DNA of 50,037 nt. Origin: an uncultured Thiocystis sp. (GTDB taxonomy: Bacteria > Pseudomonadota > Gammaproteobacteria > Chromatiales > Chromatiaceae). Positions 1-7,719 of the stretch are shown in pieces. Each line of letters starts with the position of its first letter. Position 1 is the stretch's first letter. The notes beneath the pieces are model-generated. The model did not search any database. It had not been told where the DNA came from and saw nothing but the letters and a program-made list of their open reading frames with translations. The stretch spans positions 1 through 50,037 of the forward strand of contig NZ_CAIPNF010000125.1 in assembly GCF_903866365.1 (NCBI RefSeq), given 5' to 3'. Both the position numbers and the translations under genes were made by a program.

Positions 1-111
1 TCCATGAAAACAGCGTGACGTGGCGTCGATGTCGTGAAAAATGGCCATTCAATGACCCATTGATGAGAAAGTCACCTTGATTTTCAGCCTCCAGAGCGGC
101 TTCGCCGCGAC

Positions 112-129
112 GTCCGACCTAAGTCGGAC
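112..129. repeat. Short palindrome (REP-like) upstream of the pse remnant
   Basis: A perfect 7-bp inverted repeat, GTCCGAC and GTCGGAC, is separated by CTAA. It is preceded by GC-rich sequence and followed by a GTG-initiated reading frame. No T-run follows it, so it is not a classical terminator. It resembles dispersed palindromes found in this kind of genome, but only one copy can be checked here. Confidence 0.45.
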
Positions 130-138
130 AGGCTCCTA

Positions 139-267
139 GTGACATTGGTATTGGCGAGTAACGAGACCGGATTGTCGCTGGCCCACTTTCCGGGGCAATC
201 GCTTTATGCGATGGACATCTTGTTGGACGACGACTGGTTGCCCGACGGGGTCGAGCCATGCTGCTGA
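139..267 (+). CDS. Unrecognised 42-residue reading frame overlapping pseH
   Basis: A GTG-initiated frame ends in TGA at 265-267, ten bases inside the pseH start (ATG at 258). That overlap is typical of translational coupling in an operon. The product has an LYAMDI / LDDDWLP segment and looks like the C-terminal end of a larger protein rather than a complete one. The frame is open back to 67, but the part before 139 reads through a palindrome and looks non-coding. It may therefore be the tail of an upstream sugar or flagellar-modification gene cut off by a repeat insertion. I do not recognise the family. Confidence 0.35.
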   Translation: MTLVLASNETGLSLAHFPGQSLYAMDILLDDDWLPDGVEPCC

Positions 268-833
268 TCCCGCTGACCGAAGACGATCTCGAGCTGATTC
301 TTCCGTGGCGCAACGCCCCAGCCGTGCGGCGCAATATGTACAGCCATCACGAGATCACCCCGGATGAGCACCGCGCCTGGTTCCAGCGCATGTGTCAAGA
401 TCCCGCCATGCGCTGGTATCTCGCTCGCGACAGTCACGGAACGCCGACAGGAGTCGTCTACTTCACCGACCTCGATCCGGGGCAGGGGAGCGCCTTTTGG
501 GGGTTTTACGCCAGACCCGACGCCACGCCCGGCACGGGGACGCGGATTCTCTATGCCTCGCTCTAACTGGCCTTTGGCGAGTTGAGTCTGCACAAGCTCA
601 ATGGCGAGGCGCTAGTTTCCAATTCGGCATCCGTCAATCTGCACAAAAAATTCGGTTTTACTCGGGAGGGTGTTTTTCGTGATCAACATTTCGATGGTAC
701 GCACTACGTCGACGTGATCCGATTCGGTTTGCTTTCCGCCGAATGGGAGCCGCAACGTGACCGTCTGCGCGCTCGCATTGCGCAACTGGACGCCCTGACG
801 GACCAGCGGAAATCTACCCCCCCCCCCCCGTAA
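258..833 (+). pseudogene. pseH: pseH-like GNAT acetyltransferase interrupted by an in-frame stop
   Basis: PseH acetylates the 4-amino group of the UDP-linked altrosamine intermediate in pseudaminic acid synthesis, using acetyl-CoA. The N-terminal 102 codons resemble the family (LTEDDLELILPWRN, then a GVVYFTDLD strand). They are followed by TAA at 564-566. After that stop the same frame stays open to 833 and continues the GNAT fold, with LHKLNGEAL and KFGFTREGVFRDQHF, which are hallmarks of the C-terminal acetyl-CoA-binding half. No frameshift is needed to join the halves, so one nonsense codon separates them. A TTG at 582 could in theory restart translation of the second half. The gene runs into a 13-C tract at its 3' end. 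A sequencing error is possible, as are readthrough or complementation by another gene. Confidence 0.7.
817..829 (+). repeat. Poly-C tract (13 C) at the pseH / formyltransferase junction
   Basis: Thirteen consecutive C residues lie at the 3' end of the pseH frame, just before the codons that begin homology of the next gene (832 onward). With 13 C the pseH frame reads four Pro codons and stops at 831-833. Removing one C would put pseH in frame with the formyltransferase and fuse them. Homopolymer tracts of this kind act as phase-variation switches in flagellar-glycan loci of other bacteria. The length could also be an assembly or sequencing error. Confidence 0.8.
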
Positions 834-876
834 AATCCTGATCCTGTCCGATGCCGAAAGCTGGATTAACGTCTAT

Positions 877-1494
877 GTGGAGGATCTTGTGATCGACTGG
901 GGCGAACTGGGTCATGAAGTGCGTTGGGCGCACCAGATCGAGGAATCGCCCGGCGCGGATTTCTGCTTCTGTCTCAGTTTCGGTCGCCTCGTGCCGAGCG
1001 CCACGCGGGCCTTGTTCGGCCATACCCTGGTGGTGCATGAAAGCGATCTGCCGCACGGCAAGGGCTGGTCGCCGCTGACCTGGCAGATCCTGGAGGGCCG
1101 CGCCCGCATCCCGGTGACGCTCTTTGAGGCGGCCGCAAACATCGACAGCGGAGCGATCTATGCTCAACGCTGGATTGAGTTCCAGGGCCATGAACTGGTG
1201 GACGAGCTGCGCGCCGCCCAGGCGGCAGCTACGCTGGATCTGTGCCACTGGTTCGTCGAGCATTATCCGGCCAGCGTCGCGCAGGCCCGACCGCAGACTG
1301 GCGCGGAGAGCCTTTACCCTCGCCGTGGCCCCGACGACAGCCGGCTTGATCCCTGCCGGACCATCGCCGAGCAGTTCGATTTATTGCGGGTAGTGGACAA
1401 CCGGCGCTATCCGGCGTTTTTCGAGTGGCGGGGGCGGCGGTATCGCATCGCGATCAGCCACCATGCGAATGAATCCAGAAGTCACCGAGTTTGA
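877..1494 (+). CDS. Sugar N-formyltransferase-like protein of the pse locus
   Basis: The product resembles formyl_trans_N-type enzymes that transfer a formyl group from formyl-tetrahydrofolate to an amino sugar. Visible signatures are VVHESDLPHGKGWSPL (the counterpart of the HPSLLP loop), PVTLFEA followed by DSGAIY, and a C-terminal VDNRRYPAFFEWRGRRYRI segment. The usual Asn before the catalytic His is replaced by Val. The start is unclear: homologous-looking codons (KILILSDAESWIN) extend upstream to 832, but there is no ATG/GTG/TTG in frame between the TGA at 796 and the GTG at 877. The intact gene may need a fusion or a lost start across the poly-C tract. After the last recognisable motif the final dozen residues look like replacement sequence. 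This is not methionyl-tRNA formyltransferase, which is larger and lies elsewhere. Position suggests an N-formyl variant of pseudaminic acid on flagellin. Confidence 0.7.
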   Translation: MEDLVIDWGELGHEVRWAHQIEESPGADFCFCLSFGRLVPSATRALFGHTLVVHESDLPHGKGWSPLTWQILEGRARIPVTLFEAAANIDSGAIYAQRWIEFQGHELVDELRAAQAAATLDLCHWFVEHYPASVAQARPQTGAESLYPRRGPDDSRLDPCRTIAEQFDLLRVVDNRRYPAFFEWRGRRYRIAISHHANESRSHRV

Positions 1495-1501
1495 CATTGA
1501 C

Positions 1502-2602
1502 ATGCTTCAACGACTCTACATCGATAATTATCGCAGTTTCGTCAATTTTGAGTTCAAGCCAGAAGCACTCTGTCTCCTGGTTGGCGAAAACGGCGGCGGC
1601 AAGAGCACGATTCTCGACGTCATCGCCTTGTTGCGCGATTTTGTCACCGGGAAAGTAACCGTGGATGCGTTTCCGACCGCCACACTGACACGCTGGGATG
1701 CACGGCCGCTGCAACGCTTCGAGGCTGATTTCTGGATTGAAGGACAGATGTTCAGCTACCGCCTCGTCATCGAACATGAAATCCAGCGTAGTTTGCAACG
1801 GGTCCAGCAGGAGTTCCTGGAACTCGATGGCAAACCGCTCTACGCCTTTCGGGATCGTGTTGCGCAGCTCTATCGAGATGATCATAGCCAAGGCCCCACC
1901 ATTGCGTTCGACTGGTCGCGGAGTGGTATCGGGATGCTCCAGTCCGGCCCAAGCAATCTGTATCTGAGCCGGTTTCGCGAGCACCTCGGTCGCATCCTCG
2001 TGCTGGGCCTCATTCCAGCCATGATCGCCGCTGAATCGGAGCGGGAAACATTGGTTCTGGATCGAGCCGGCCATGATTTCGTGTCCTGGTATCGCGCGAT
2101 GGCCCTGGAGAATCCAGCCGCGACCATGAAAGTGGTGACGGCCCTGCGCGAAATGATGCCTGGGCTGGCGGCGTTACCGTTACGCGAGAGTGGCAGCAAA
2201 CGTCTACTCAAGGTTCAATTCGACGGGGTTGCTGGCGCACAGACGCGGTATCAGGAATACGGCTTCGACGAACTGTCCGATGGTCAACGCGCGCTGATGA
2301 TTCTGTACGCGCTGCTCTATCTGTATGAAGATCGTTCACTGTTGCTGTGCCTCGACGAGCCGGACAACTATGTCGCCCTGCGCGAGATACAACCCTGGCT
2401 GGCTGAATTGCAGGAACGCTGCGCGACCAGCGGCGGCATTCAAGCGATTCTCGTCTCGCACCATCCCGAGTTGATGAACTATCTGGGCGACGAACGCATT
2501 CTGCTGATCGAGCGCGATCAGGGCGGCCCGACCCGCGTCAAACCCTTCGCATCCACCGATGGGCTGGATGCAGGCGAGACGCTGGCGCGAGGCTGGCAAT
2601 GA
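1502..2602 (+). CDS. AAA/ABC-type ATPase of a two-gene ATPase-TOPRIM pair
   Basis: This 366-aa ATPase belongs to the SMC/OLD-like (AAA_15/AAA_21) type. It has Walker A GENGGGKST near the N-terminus, a signature-like DELSDGQRALMIL, Walker B LLLCLDEPDN and a switch His in ILVSHHPE. There is no long coiled-coil arm, only an insertion of about 230 residues between Walker A and the signature. I chose ATG 1502 because MLQRLYIDNYRSFVNF is the expected N-terminal strand. In-frame ATGs at 1463 and 1469 would overlap the previous gene. The stop overlaps the next start as ATGA (2599-2602), so the two products are probably made together. In such pairs the ATPase usually senses or gates and the TOPRIM partner acts. 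The locus, inside a glycan operon, suggests horizontal insertion. The defence role is inferred. Confidence 0.8.
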   Translation: MLQRLYIDNYRSFVNFEFKPEALCLLVGENGGGKSTILDVIALLRDFVTGKVTVDAFPTATLTRWDARPLQRFEADFWIEGQMFSYRLVIEHEIQRSLQRVQQEFLELDGKPLYAFRDRVAQLYRDDHSQGPTIAFDWSRSGIGMLQSGPSNLYLSRFREHLGRILVLGLIPAMIAAESERETLVLDRAGHDFVSWYRAMALENPAATMKVVTALREMMPGLAALPLRESGSKRLLKVQFDGVAGAQTRYQEYGFDELSDGQRALMILYALLYLYEDRSLLLCLDEPDNYVALREIQPWLAELQERCATSGGIQAILVSHHPELMNYLGDERILLIERDQGGPTRVKPFASTDGLDAGETLARGWQ

Positions 2603-3168
2603 CCCGCCCCAGCGCGACCGAGGTGATCCTGCTGTGCGAGGACCAACGCCATGAGCAATTCTGCCGACGTTTTCTGCTTGAGCGTGGCGTGTCCGCGAGG
2701 CGAATCCGCGCCTGCATTGCTCCCGCCGGACGGGGCGATGCGAAGCAATGGGTGATCGATCGCTATCCACAGGAATTGCGTGCATATCGCAGCAAGGCCA
2801 ACCGTATCAACAATGCGCTAATCGTGATGACCGATCTCGACCAGCAAAAGATAGGGCAACGCCGCCAAACACTTCAGATCGCTTGTCAGGCGGTCGATGT
2901 CGCGGATGTCGCGCCCGGCGAGCGGATTCTGATTGCATTGCCAAAATGGGCGATCGAGACCTGGATTCTCACGCTGGTGGGCCAGACAGTGGCCGAAGAC
3001 GAACGAATTCAGCCGACTCATAAGCAACGGGCTGCCGGTCAAATCCGCGTGGCGGCAAAGTTACTCGCGACTTTGTGTGCATCGCGGCAGGGTGGACAGA
3101 TACCGGAGACCTTGTCGGCATTGCACGACACTTGTTCTCAATTCCATGGTTTGAGGGAGACTTTGTGA
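2599..3168 (+). CDS. TOPRIM-like partner protein of the AAA ATPase
   Basis: The 189-aa protein begins with a strand and a conserved acid (EVILLCEDQRHEQFCRRFL). A second acidic motif, ALIVMTDLD, follows around residue 75. The spacing and the DxD pattern match a TOPRIM fold (a metal-binding Glu followed by Asp-x-Asp). Later features are a KWAIETWIL helix and a basic C-terminal region. TOPRIM partners of ATPases occur in anti-phage systems such as PARIS (AriA/AriB) and OLD/Gabija-type nucleases, but here the two domains are separate genes and the sequence is not clearly AriB. It is coupled to the ATPase by a 4-base overlap. I infer a nuclease or metal-dependent effector; no function is proven by the sequence. 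Confidence 0.65.
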   Translation: MTRPSATEVILLCEDQRHEQFCRRFLLERGVSARRIRACIAPAGRGDAKQWVIDRYPQELRAYRSKANRINNALIVMTDLDQQKIGQRRQTLQIACQAVDVADVAPGERILIALPKWAIETWILTLVGQTVAEDERIQPTHKQRAAGQIRVAAKLLATLCASRQGGQIPETLSALHDTCSQFHGLRETL

Positions 3169-3203
3169 TTCTCGGTGTCATCAGCCATGAGTGATCAACT
3201 ACC

Positions 3204-3653
3204 ATGAACAACAAGTACAGCATTGAGCAGCGTCAACTCTTGTCGGGTTGCCTCCCTCAACTCCATGTTCTCTTGGATCGTTGCTACTCACGTCCGCCGC
3301 GAGATGTGTTTTACCGACTGATCGAGCAATATCGTACAGGTTTTCCGGCCTGGCTCGCGCGTTCCGGGGACGGGCGGATCATCGGGTTCATCCATCTTGC
3401 GCCGAATAGCAAGGGCGGCACCCTGGAGACACTTGCGGTGGATCCAGACTTTCGACATCTCGGCATTGCACGGGCACTTGTGAACCACTTGCTCGATGCG
3501 ACGTCTGGTGTCGTGTCATTGACCACGCGGATTCCCGCGTTTTTCGCTACCCAGGGATTTCAGTCGATCAGTGTGTTGCCGGATCAATCCGTCTTCATGA
3601 TCCATGTCCATTTCGATCGTGAAGACTTATTGCCATCGGAAGTCATCGAATGA
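3204..3653 (+). CDS. GNAT family N-acetyltransferase
   Basis: This 149-aa GNAT protein has a typical motif A, ETLAVDPDFRHLGIARALV, matching the acetyl-CoA pyrophosphate loop (R/Q-x-x-G-x-G/A). It is preceded by a GRIIGFIHLAP strand. The substrate is not recognisable. It begins 35 bp after the TOPRIM-like gene, with no strong ribosome binding site. Its TGA overlaps the ATG of the following pseI remnant as ATGA (3650-3653), so before the locus was rearranged it was coupled to a pseI-type gene. It could be a sugar acetyltransferase of the glycan pathway, partly replacing the broken pseH, or part of the inserted cassette. Sequence alone does not decide. Confidence 0.75.
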   Translation: MNNKYSIEQRQLLSGCLPQLHVLLDRCYSRPPRDVFYRLIEQYRTGFPAWLARSGDGRIIGFIHLAPNSKGGTLETLAVDPDFRHLGIARALVNHLLDATSGVVSLTTRIPAFFATQGFQSISVLPDQSVFMIHVHFDREDLLPSEVIE

Positions 3654-3752
3654 TCAAGATCGTCGATCATCCTGTTGGCCATAACCACCCACCCTTCGTC
3701 ATCGCTTGAGATGTCCGGCAACCACAACCAATTGTTGGAGCGGGCGTTGGCG
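3650..3752 (+). pseudogene. pseI: 5' remnant of a second pseI copy
   Basis: Translation from ATG 3650 gives the start of a pseudaminic acid synthase (HPPFVIA) and then stops at TGA 3707-3709. A one-base insertion puts the rest (EMSGNHNQ then LLERALA) in another frame. Bases 3689-3752 match 4688-4750 of the intact pseI with only a few differences. Similarity ends abruptly at 3752. The remnant and the intact gene form direct repeats around a roughly 0.9-kb segment that contains the UPF0175/DUF3368 pair. Confidence 0.85.
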
Positions 3753-3910
3753 CCCGGCCGATCCGACCACTTCGCGACAGTGCCACATGCGTTGGACCGT
3801 CATGACTCGGCATTGGGGGGCTTGGCTTCCGACACCCTGAGAGGGATGTCGCCTACACTGAAACCCAGGATATTCCCGGCAAGCGCAATACATTGACTGG
3901 AGCCTTCGCT

Positions 3911-4171
3911 ATGACCATGACGTTACGTATTCCTGAAGACATTGCCGCGGCGATCAAGTGGCCGCGCGATCAGCTTGACCATCAATTGGAGACAGAACTC
4001 GCGTACGCTCTGTATGCGCGCGGACTCGCATCGATGGGTACGGCTCGCCGTCTGGCCTCGCTTGACAAATGGGCTTTCCTCGAAGGCCTTGCGGAGCGAC
4101 GCTTGGCCAGGCATTACGGCGAAATGGAATTGGAGGAAGATATTGAGTACGCAAGAGCCGGTCATCAGTAA
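3911..4171 (+). CDS. UPF0175 family antitoxin-like protein
   Basis: The 86-aa protein matches the UPF0175 pattern: an N-terminal TLRIPEDI strand, then ELAYALYARGLASMGTARRLA and LDKWAFLEGLAERRLARHY, followed by an acidic tail (ELEEDIEYA). UPF0175 proteins are small helical DNA-binding-type proteins usually encoded just before PIN-like DUF3368 proteins, and are thought to be the antitoxin half. The start at 3911 has a GGAG at 3899-3902, eight bases upstream. An ATG at 3917 is an alternative. Its 3' end overlaps the next gene by 29 bases. The pair lies between two copies of the pseI 5' end, a sign of insertion into the glycan operon. Confidence 0.8.
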   Translation: MTMTLRIPEDIAAAIKWPRDQLDHQLETELAYALYARGLASMGTARRLASLDKWAFLEGLAERRLARHYGEMELEEDIEYARAGHQ

Positions 4172-4643
4172 TTCCTCTCCATTGATCCACCTTGCCAAGA
4201 TTGATCAGTTGGGTTTATTGCCGGGCTGCTTTGGTGAGGTGCTGATTCCTCGCGCGGTCTATGATGAATGCGTGACGGAGGGCAGGGACCGGCCCGAGAT
4301 GGCAATGATCAAGCAGGCCGCTTGGCTGCGCGTGGTCGAGGTCGAGAACCTTGATCTGGTCCGGCTTCTCCGCGCGGAGATCGACCGCGGTGAAGCCGAG
4401 GCCATCGCGCTCGCCTTGGAGCAGCGAAGATCGCTTCTCTTGCTCGACGATTCTGATGCGCGGGAAAAGGCGCGCATCTTACGGCTGCGAATGACTGGCA
4501 CGTTAGGTGTGCTCCTTTGGGCCAAGCGGGCGGGGAAGATCGCATCCTTATCGGATCAGTTGAAGGCACTTCGCGATACTGGTTTTTGGCTGAGTCGGCG
4601 GTTGACTGATCGATTGTTGCTGGAGGCGGGAGAAGGGTCATGA
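4143..4643 (+). CDS. DUF3368 PIN-like toxin candidate
   Basis: The 166-aa product starts with VISNSSPLIHLAKI, the characteristic first strand of DUF3368 (a PIN-domain relative with Asn-x-Ser in place of the first Asp motif). It continues with a LDRGEAEAIALA-like segment (here EIDRGEAEAIALALE) and LLLLDDSDAR, which hold the other acidic residues expected at a PIN active site. The TTG at 4143 is the best in-frame start and overlaps the antitoxin gene, which is common for these pairs. PIN-type toxins cleave RNA; activity here is inferred from family resemblance. The stop overlaps the pseI start as ATGA (4640-4643), so pseI may now depend on transcription and translation through this module. Confidence 0.75.
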   Translation: MSTQEPVISNSSPLIHLAKIDQLGLLPGCFGEVLIPRAVYDECVTEGRDRPEMAMIKQAAWLRVVEVENLDLVRLLRAEIDRGEAEAIALALEQRRSLLLLDDSDAREKARILRLRMTGTLGVLLWAKRAGKIASLSDQLKALRDTGFWLSRRLTDRLLLEAGEGS

Positions 4644-5695
4644 GCAGTGCCATCGTCATGGCGGATTGGCCGATTGGGGCGACTCATCCACCCTTCGTCA
4701 TCGCCGAGATGTCCGGCAACCACAACCAATCGCTGGAGCGGGCGTTGGCGATCGTCGAGGCGGCGGCGCGTGCCGGTGCCCATGCCATCAAGCTTCAGAC
4801 CTACACCGCCGACACCATGACCCTGCCGGTCGTCAGCGGCGACTTCTTCATCAGCGACCCAAACAGCCTCTGGCACGGGCACAGTCTGTATGAGTTATAC
4901 CAAATCGCCCACACCCCCTGGGAGTGGCACGCCCCGATCATGGCGCGGGCGCGAGACTTGGGTATCCTCTGCTTGAGCACGCCGTTCGACGAAACGGCGG
5001 TGGATTTCCTCGAAGGGCTCGACTGCCCCTGCTACAAGATCGCCTCCTTCGAGAACGCCGATCTACCCCTGATCCGCAAGGTCGCCGCCACTGGCAAGCC
5101 GGTCATCGTCTCCACCGGCATGGCCACGCTGGCCGAACTCGACGAAACCATGCGCACCCTGCGCGAAGGCGGCTGTCAGGACATCGTGCTGCTCAAGTGC
5201 ACCAGCACCTATCCGGCCAGCCCGGAGAATAGCCATCTCAACACCCTCCCGCACCTGCGCGACCTGTTCGGCTGCGAGGTCGGCCTGTCGGACCATACCC
5301 TCGGGATCGGCGTCAGCGTGGCGGCGGTCGCGCTGGGTGCGACCGTCATCGAAAAGCACTTCACGCTCAGCCGCGCCGATGGCGGCGTCGACAGCGCCTT
5401 TTCGCTGGAACCCGCCGAAATGGCCGCGCTGGTCACCGAAACCGAACGCGCCTGGCAGGCGCTCGGCGGTATCCATTACGGACCGACCGAGGCAGAGAAG
5501 CCCTCGCTGCGCTTCCGCCGTTCGATCTACGCCGCCGCCGATCTCAAGACCGGCGACATCTTGACGCCCGAGAATCTGCGCATTGTGCGTCCCGGTTTCG
5601 GCCTGGCGCCGAAGTATTACGAGACCCTGCTTGGGCGTCGGGTGAACCGAGATCTCGCCATGGGGACGGCGATGGCATGGGAGTACCTCGGCTGA
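4640..5695 (+). CDS. pseI: Pseudaminic acid synthase PseI
   Basis: PseI condenses phosphoenolpyruvate with the 2,4-diacetamido-2,4,6-trideoxy-altrose intermediate to make pseudaminic acid. The 351-aa protein has the NeuB-like TIM barrel: FVIAEMSGNHNQ near the start, AIKLQTYTADTMT, and VGLSDHTLGIGVSVAAVALGATVIEKHFTL. A C-terminal SAF (antifreeze-like) domain follows (SIYAAADLKTGDILT to GRRVNRDLAMGTAM). Length and domain order are normal and the reading frame is intact. The start at 4640 overlaps the stop of the toxin-like gene; an internal ATG at 4658 is possible. Location just upstream of fliC points to flagellin glycosylation. With pseH interrupted upstream, whether the pathway still works depends on genes outside the window. 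Confidence 0.93.
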   Translation: MSSAIVMADWPIGATHPPFVIAEMSGNHNQSLERALAIVEAAARAGAHAIKLQTYTADTMTLPVVSGDFFISDPNSLWHGHSLYELYQIAHTPWEWHAPIMARARDLGILCLSTPFDETAVDFLEGLDCPCYKIASFENADLPLIRKVAATGKPVIVSTGMATLAELDETMRTLREGGCQDIVLLKCTSTYPASPENSHLNTLPHLRDLFGCEVGLSDHTLGIGVSVAAVALGATVIEKHFTLSRADGGVDSAFSLEPAEMAALVTETERAWQALGGIHYGPTEAEKPSLRFRRSIYAAADLKTGDILTPENLRIVRPGFGLAPKYYETLLGRRVNRDLAMGTAMAWEYLG

Positions 5696-5799
5696 CTCAG
5701 TCAATGACAACAGGCGGAGAGAGGGTCGGGATCCGCAGCGCCTTCTTTTCCGCCGGGCGCTACACTGGACCCCATGTCCATTGGTCGGTTGCATGTCTC

Positions 5800-7353
5800 A
5801 TGACCCAACCCCGTCGCAAACTCCCCATCGGAATCCAAACCTTCGCCAAGATCCGCGAGGGTGAGTATTACTATGTCGACAAGACGCCCCTGGCCTGGCG
5901 TCTGGCCCAAACCTCCGGCTATTACTTTCTCTCCCGTCCGCGCCGGTTCGGCAAGAGCCTCTTTCTCGACACCCTCAAAGAGCTTTTCGAGGGCAACGAA
6001 CCGCTGTTTCGGGGGCTGGACATCCATCCGCGCTGGGACTGGACGGTGCGTCATCCGGTGATCGCCATCAGCTTCGGCGGCGGGGTGCTCCAGACCCGGG
6101 CGGAACTGGATCGGCGCATCCTCGACATCCTGCGCGTCAACCAGGTGCGTTTGAGCCTGACCTGTCCGGATCCCCAGGATGTCGCTGGCTGTTTCGCCGA
6201 ACTGATCCGCCTCGCGCACGAACACACCGGCCAACGCGCGGTGGTACTGATCGATGAATACGACAAACCCATCCTCGATAACATTACCGATCCCGCCACC
6301 GCGTGCGCCATGCGCGAGGGGTTGAAGAATCTCTATTCGGTCATCAAGGATCAAGACGCCCATCTGCGTTTCGTCTTCCTGACCGGGGTCTCCAAATTCA
6401 GCAAGGTCAGCCTTTTTTCGGGCCTGAACAATCTGCGCGATATCACCCTGTCGCCCGAGTATTCGACCCTCTGCGGCTATACCGACGCGGATGTCGACAC
6501 CGTCTTCACGCCCGAACTCGATGGACTCGACCGCGACGACATCCGCCGCTGGTACAACGGCTATAACTGGACGGGCGAGGCGGTCTACAACCCCTTCGAT
6601 CTGCTGCTGCTGTTTCAGGAACGCCAATTTCGCCCCTGGTGGTTCGAGACCGGCACCCCGACGTTTCTCATTCGTCTTCTGACCGAGCGCGAGACCTGGT
6701 TACCGAAGCTGGGCGAACTGGAGACCGACGCCGACCTGCTCTCCACCTTCGAGGTCGACGACATCCCCACCGAGGCGCTGATGTTCCAAGCCGGGTATCT
6801 GACCATCGCGCGCGAGGAACTGCTCGGCGGCACCTACTATTACCAGCTCCGCTTCCCCAACCGCGAGGTTTACCAAAGCCTCTATCACAGCCTGCTACGC
6901 GCCTGGACGCAGGAGCCTCAGGCAACCGTCAAAAATCGCAAGCAACTCTATCGATTGCTCCTGGCCAATGACCTGACGGGCCTGAAAGACCTGTTTCACG
7001 CCTTCTTCGCCAGCATCCCCAGCGACTGGTATCGCAACAATCCCATCGCCCGGTACGAAGGCTACTATGCCAGCGTCTTCTACAGCTACTTCGCCGCGGT
7101 TGGTCTGGACATCACGCTGGAGGACGCCACCAATCAGGGACGGATCGACATGACCGTGCGCTTCAACAGTCGGATTTATCTGTTCGAGTTCAAAGTGGTG
7201 GAACTGGCGCCGGAGGGACGCGCCCTGCAACAGATCAAGGACCAGGGCTATGCCGACAAGTACCGCGCCTTGGGCCAGCCGATCCATCTGATCGGGGTGG
7301 AGTTCTCGCGCGAGGGGCGCAATGTCGTGGGGTTCGAAGTCGAGACGCTGTGA
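5800..7353 (+). CDS. AAA-ATPase-like / PD-(D/E)XK nuclease-like protein (copy 1)
   Basis: This 517-aa protein has the two-part architecture AAA-ATPase_like (PF09820) plus a C-terminal PDDEXK_9 domain. It opens with KLPIGIQTFAKIREG and YYYVDKT, then a Walker A-like SRPRRFGKSLF and Walker B VVLIDEYDKPILDN. A WYNGYNWTGEAVYNPFDLL block follows. The C-terminal nuclease-like segment GRIDMTVRFNSRIYLFEFKV supplies Asp and Glu-x-Lys. I chose ATG 5800 over upstream in-frame starts because paralogs begin right at this conserved block. Such proteins are expanded in many purple sulfur bacteria and other genomes, and their role is unknown (mobile-element or defence related ideas exist). A second copy lies at 15042-16592 on the other strand. 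Confidence 0.85.
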   Translation: MTQPRRKLPIGIQTFAKIREGEYYYVDKTPLAWRLAQTSGYYFLSRPRRFGKSLFLDTLKELFEGNEPLFRGLDIHPRWDWTVRHPVIAISFGGGVLQTRAELDRRILDILRVNQVRLSLTCPDPQDVAGCFAELIRLAHEHTGQRAVVLIDEYDKPILDNITDPATACAMREGLKNLYSVIKDQDAHLRFVFLTGVSKFSKVSLFSGLNNLRDITLSPEYSTLCGYTDADVDTVFTPELDGLDRDDIRRWYNGYNWTGEAVYNPFDLLLLFQERQFRPWWFETGTPTFLIRLLTERETWLPKLGELETDADLLSTFEVDDIPTEALMFQAGYLTIAREELLGGTYYYQLRFPNREVYQSLYHSLLRAWTQEPQATVKNRKQLYRLLLANDLTGLKDLFHAFFASIPSDWYRNNPIARYEGYYASVFYSYFAAVGLDITLEDATNQGRIDMTVRFNSRIYLFEFKVVELAPEGRALQQIKDQGYADKYRALGQPIHLIGVEFSREGRNVVGFEVETL

Positions 7354-7659
7354 TGGTCCGGTGACAGTGACCTCCTTATCATCTGCCGATCCGAGGTGGT
7401 CGCCAGGATGCGGCGCGCACCAGCCAATGGCGAGCGTCGCTAACGAAGTCGGTTAAGCTTGGTCTGACAGGTTGAGTCTGGCAAGCGGCATGATCCAGAT
7501 AGGACGGGTCGAATACTCCCGGCTCCCTGACCGGCGCACCTGCCAGTTTCTTGACGCGCATGCCGGACGCGACATTTGCCCCATCCGGCTTTCCGTTCAA
7601 TCCCCCGTCCCGTCTTTCGGAACGTCGTCGCAAGTTCGCGGCGCGGGCGCGGATGGCGC

Positions 7660-7686
7660 TTTAGGGCGCGCCCGACTGGCCGATAA
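7660..7686 (+). promoter_or_regulatory. Possible second FliA promoter
   Basis: GCCGATAA at 7679-7686 is an exact match to the sigma-28 -10 element. The -35 position 11 bases upstream (TTTAGGGC) matches TAAAGTTT poorly, so activity is uncertain. Confidence 0.3.
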
Positions 7687-7719
7687 CTTGCTTCGACGGG
7701 AGGCGTAAGGTTTCGGTTC

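Noticed and set aside
877-1494. Methionyl-tRNA formyltransferase (fmt)
   Set aside because: It is too short, with the wrong loop sequence and no def/rsmB neighbours. It fits the sugar formyltransferases of glycan loci better.
1502-3168. Definite PARIS (AriA/AriB) call
   Set aside because: The layout is similar, but I cannot confirm AriB-type sequence without a profile search. I therefore call it only a candidate ATPase-TOPRIM pair.
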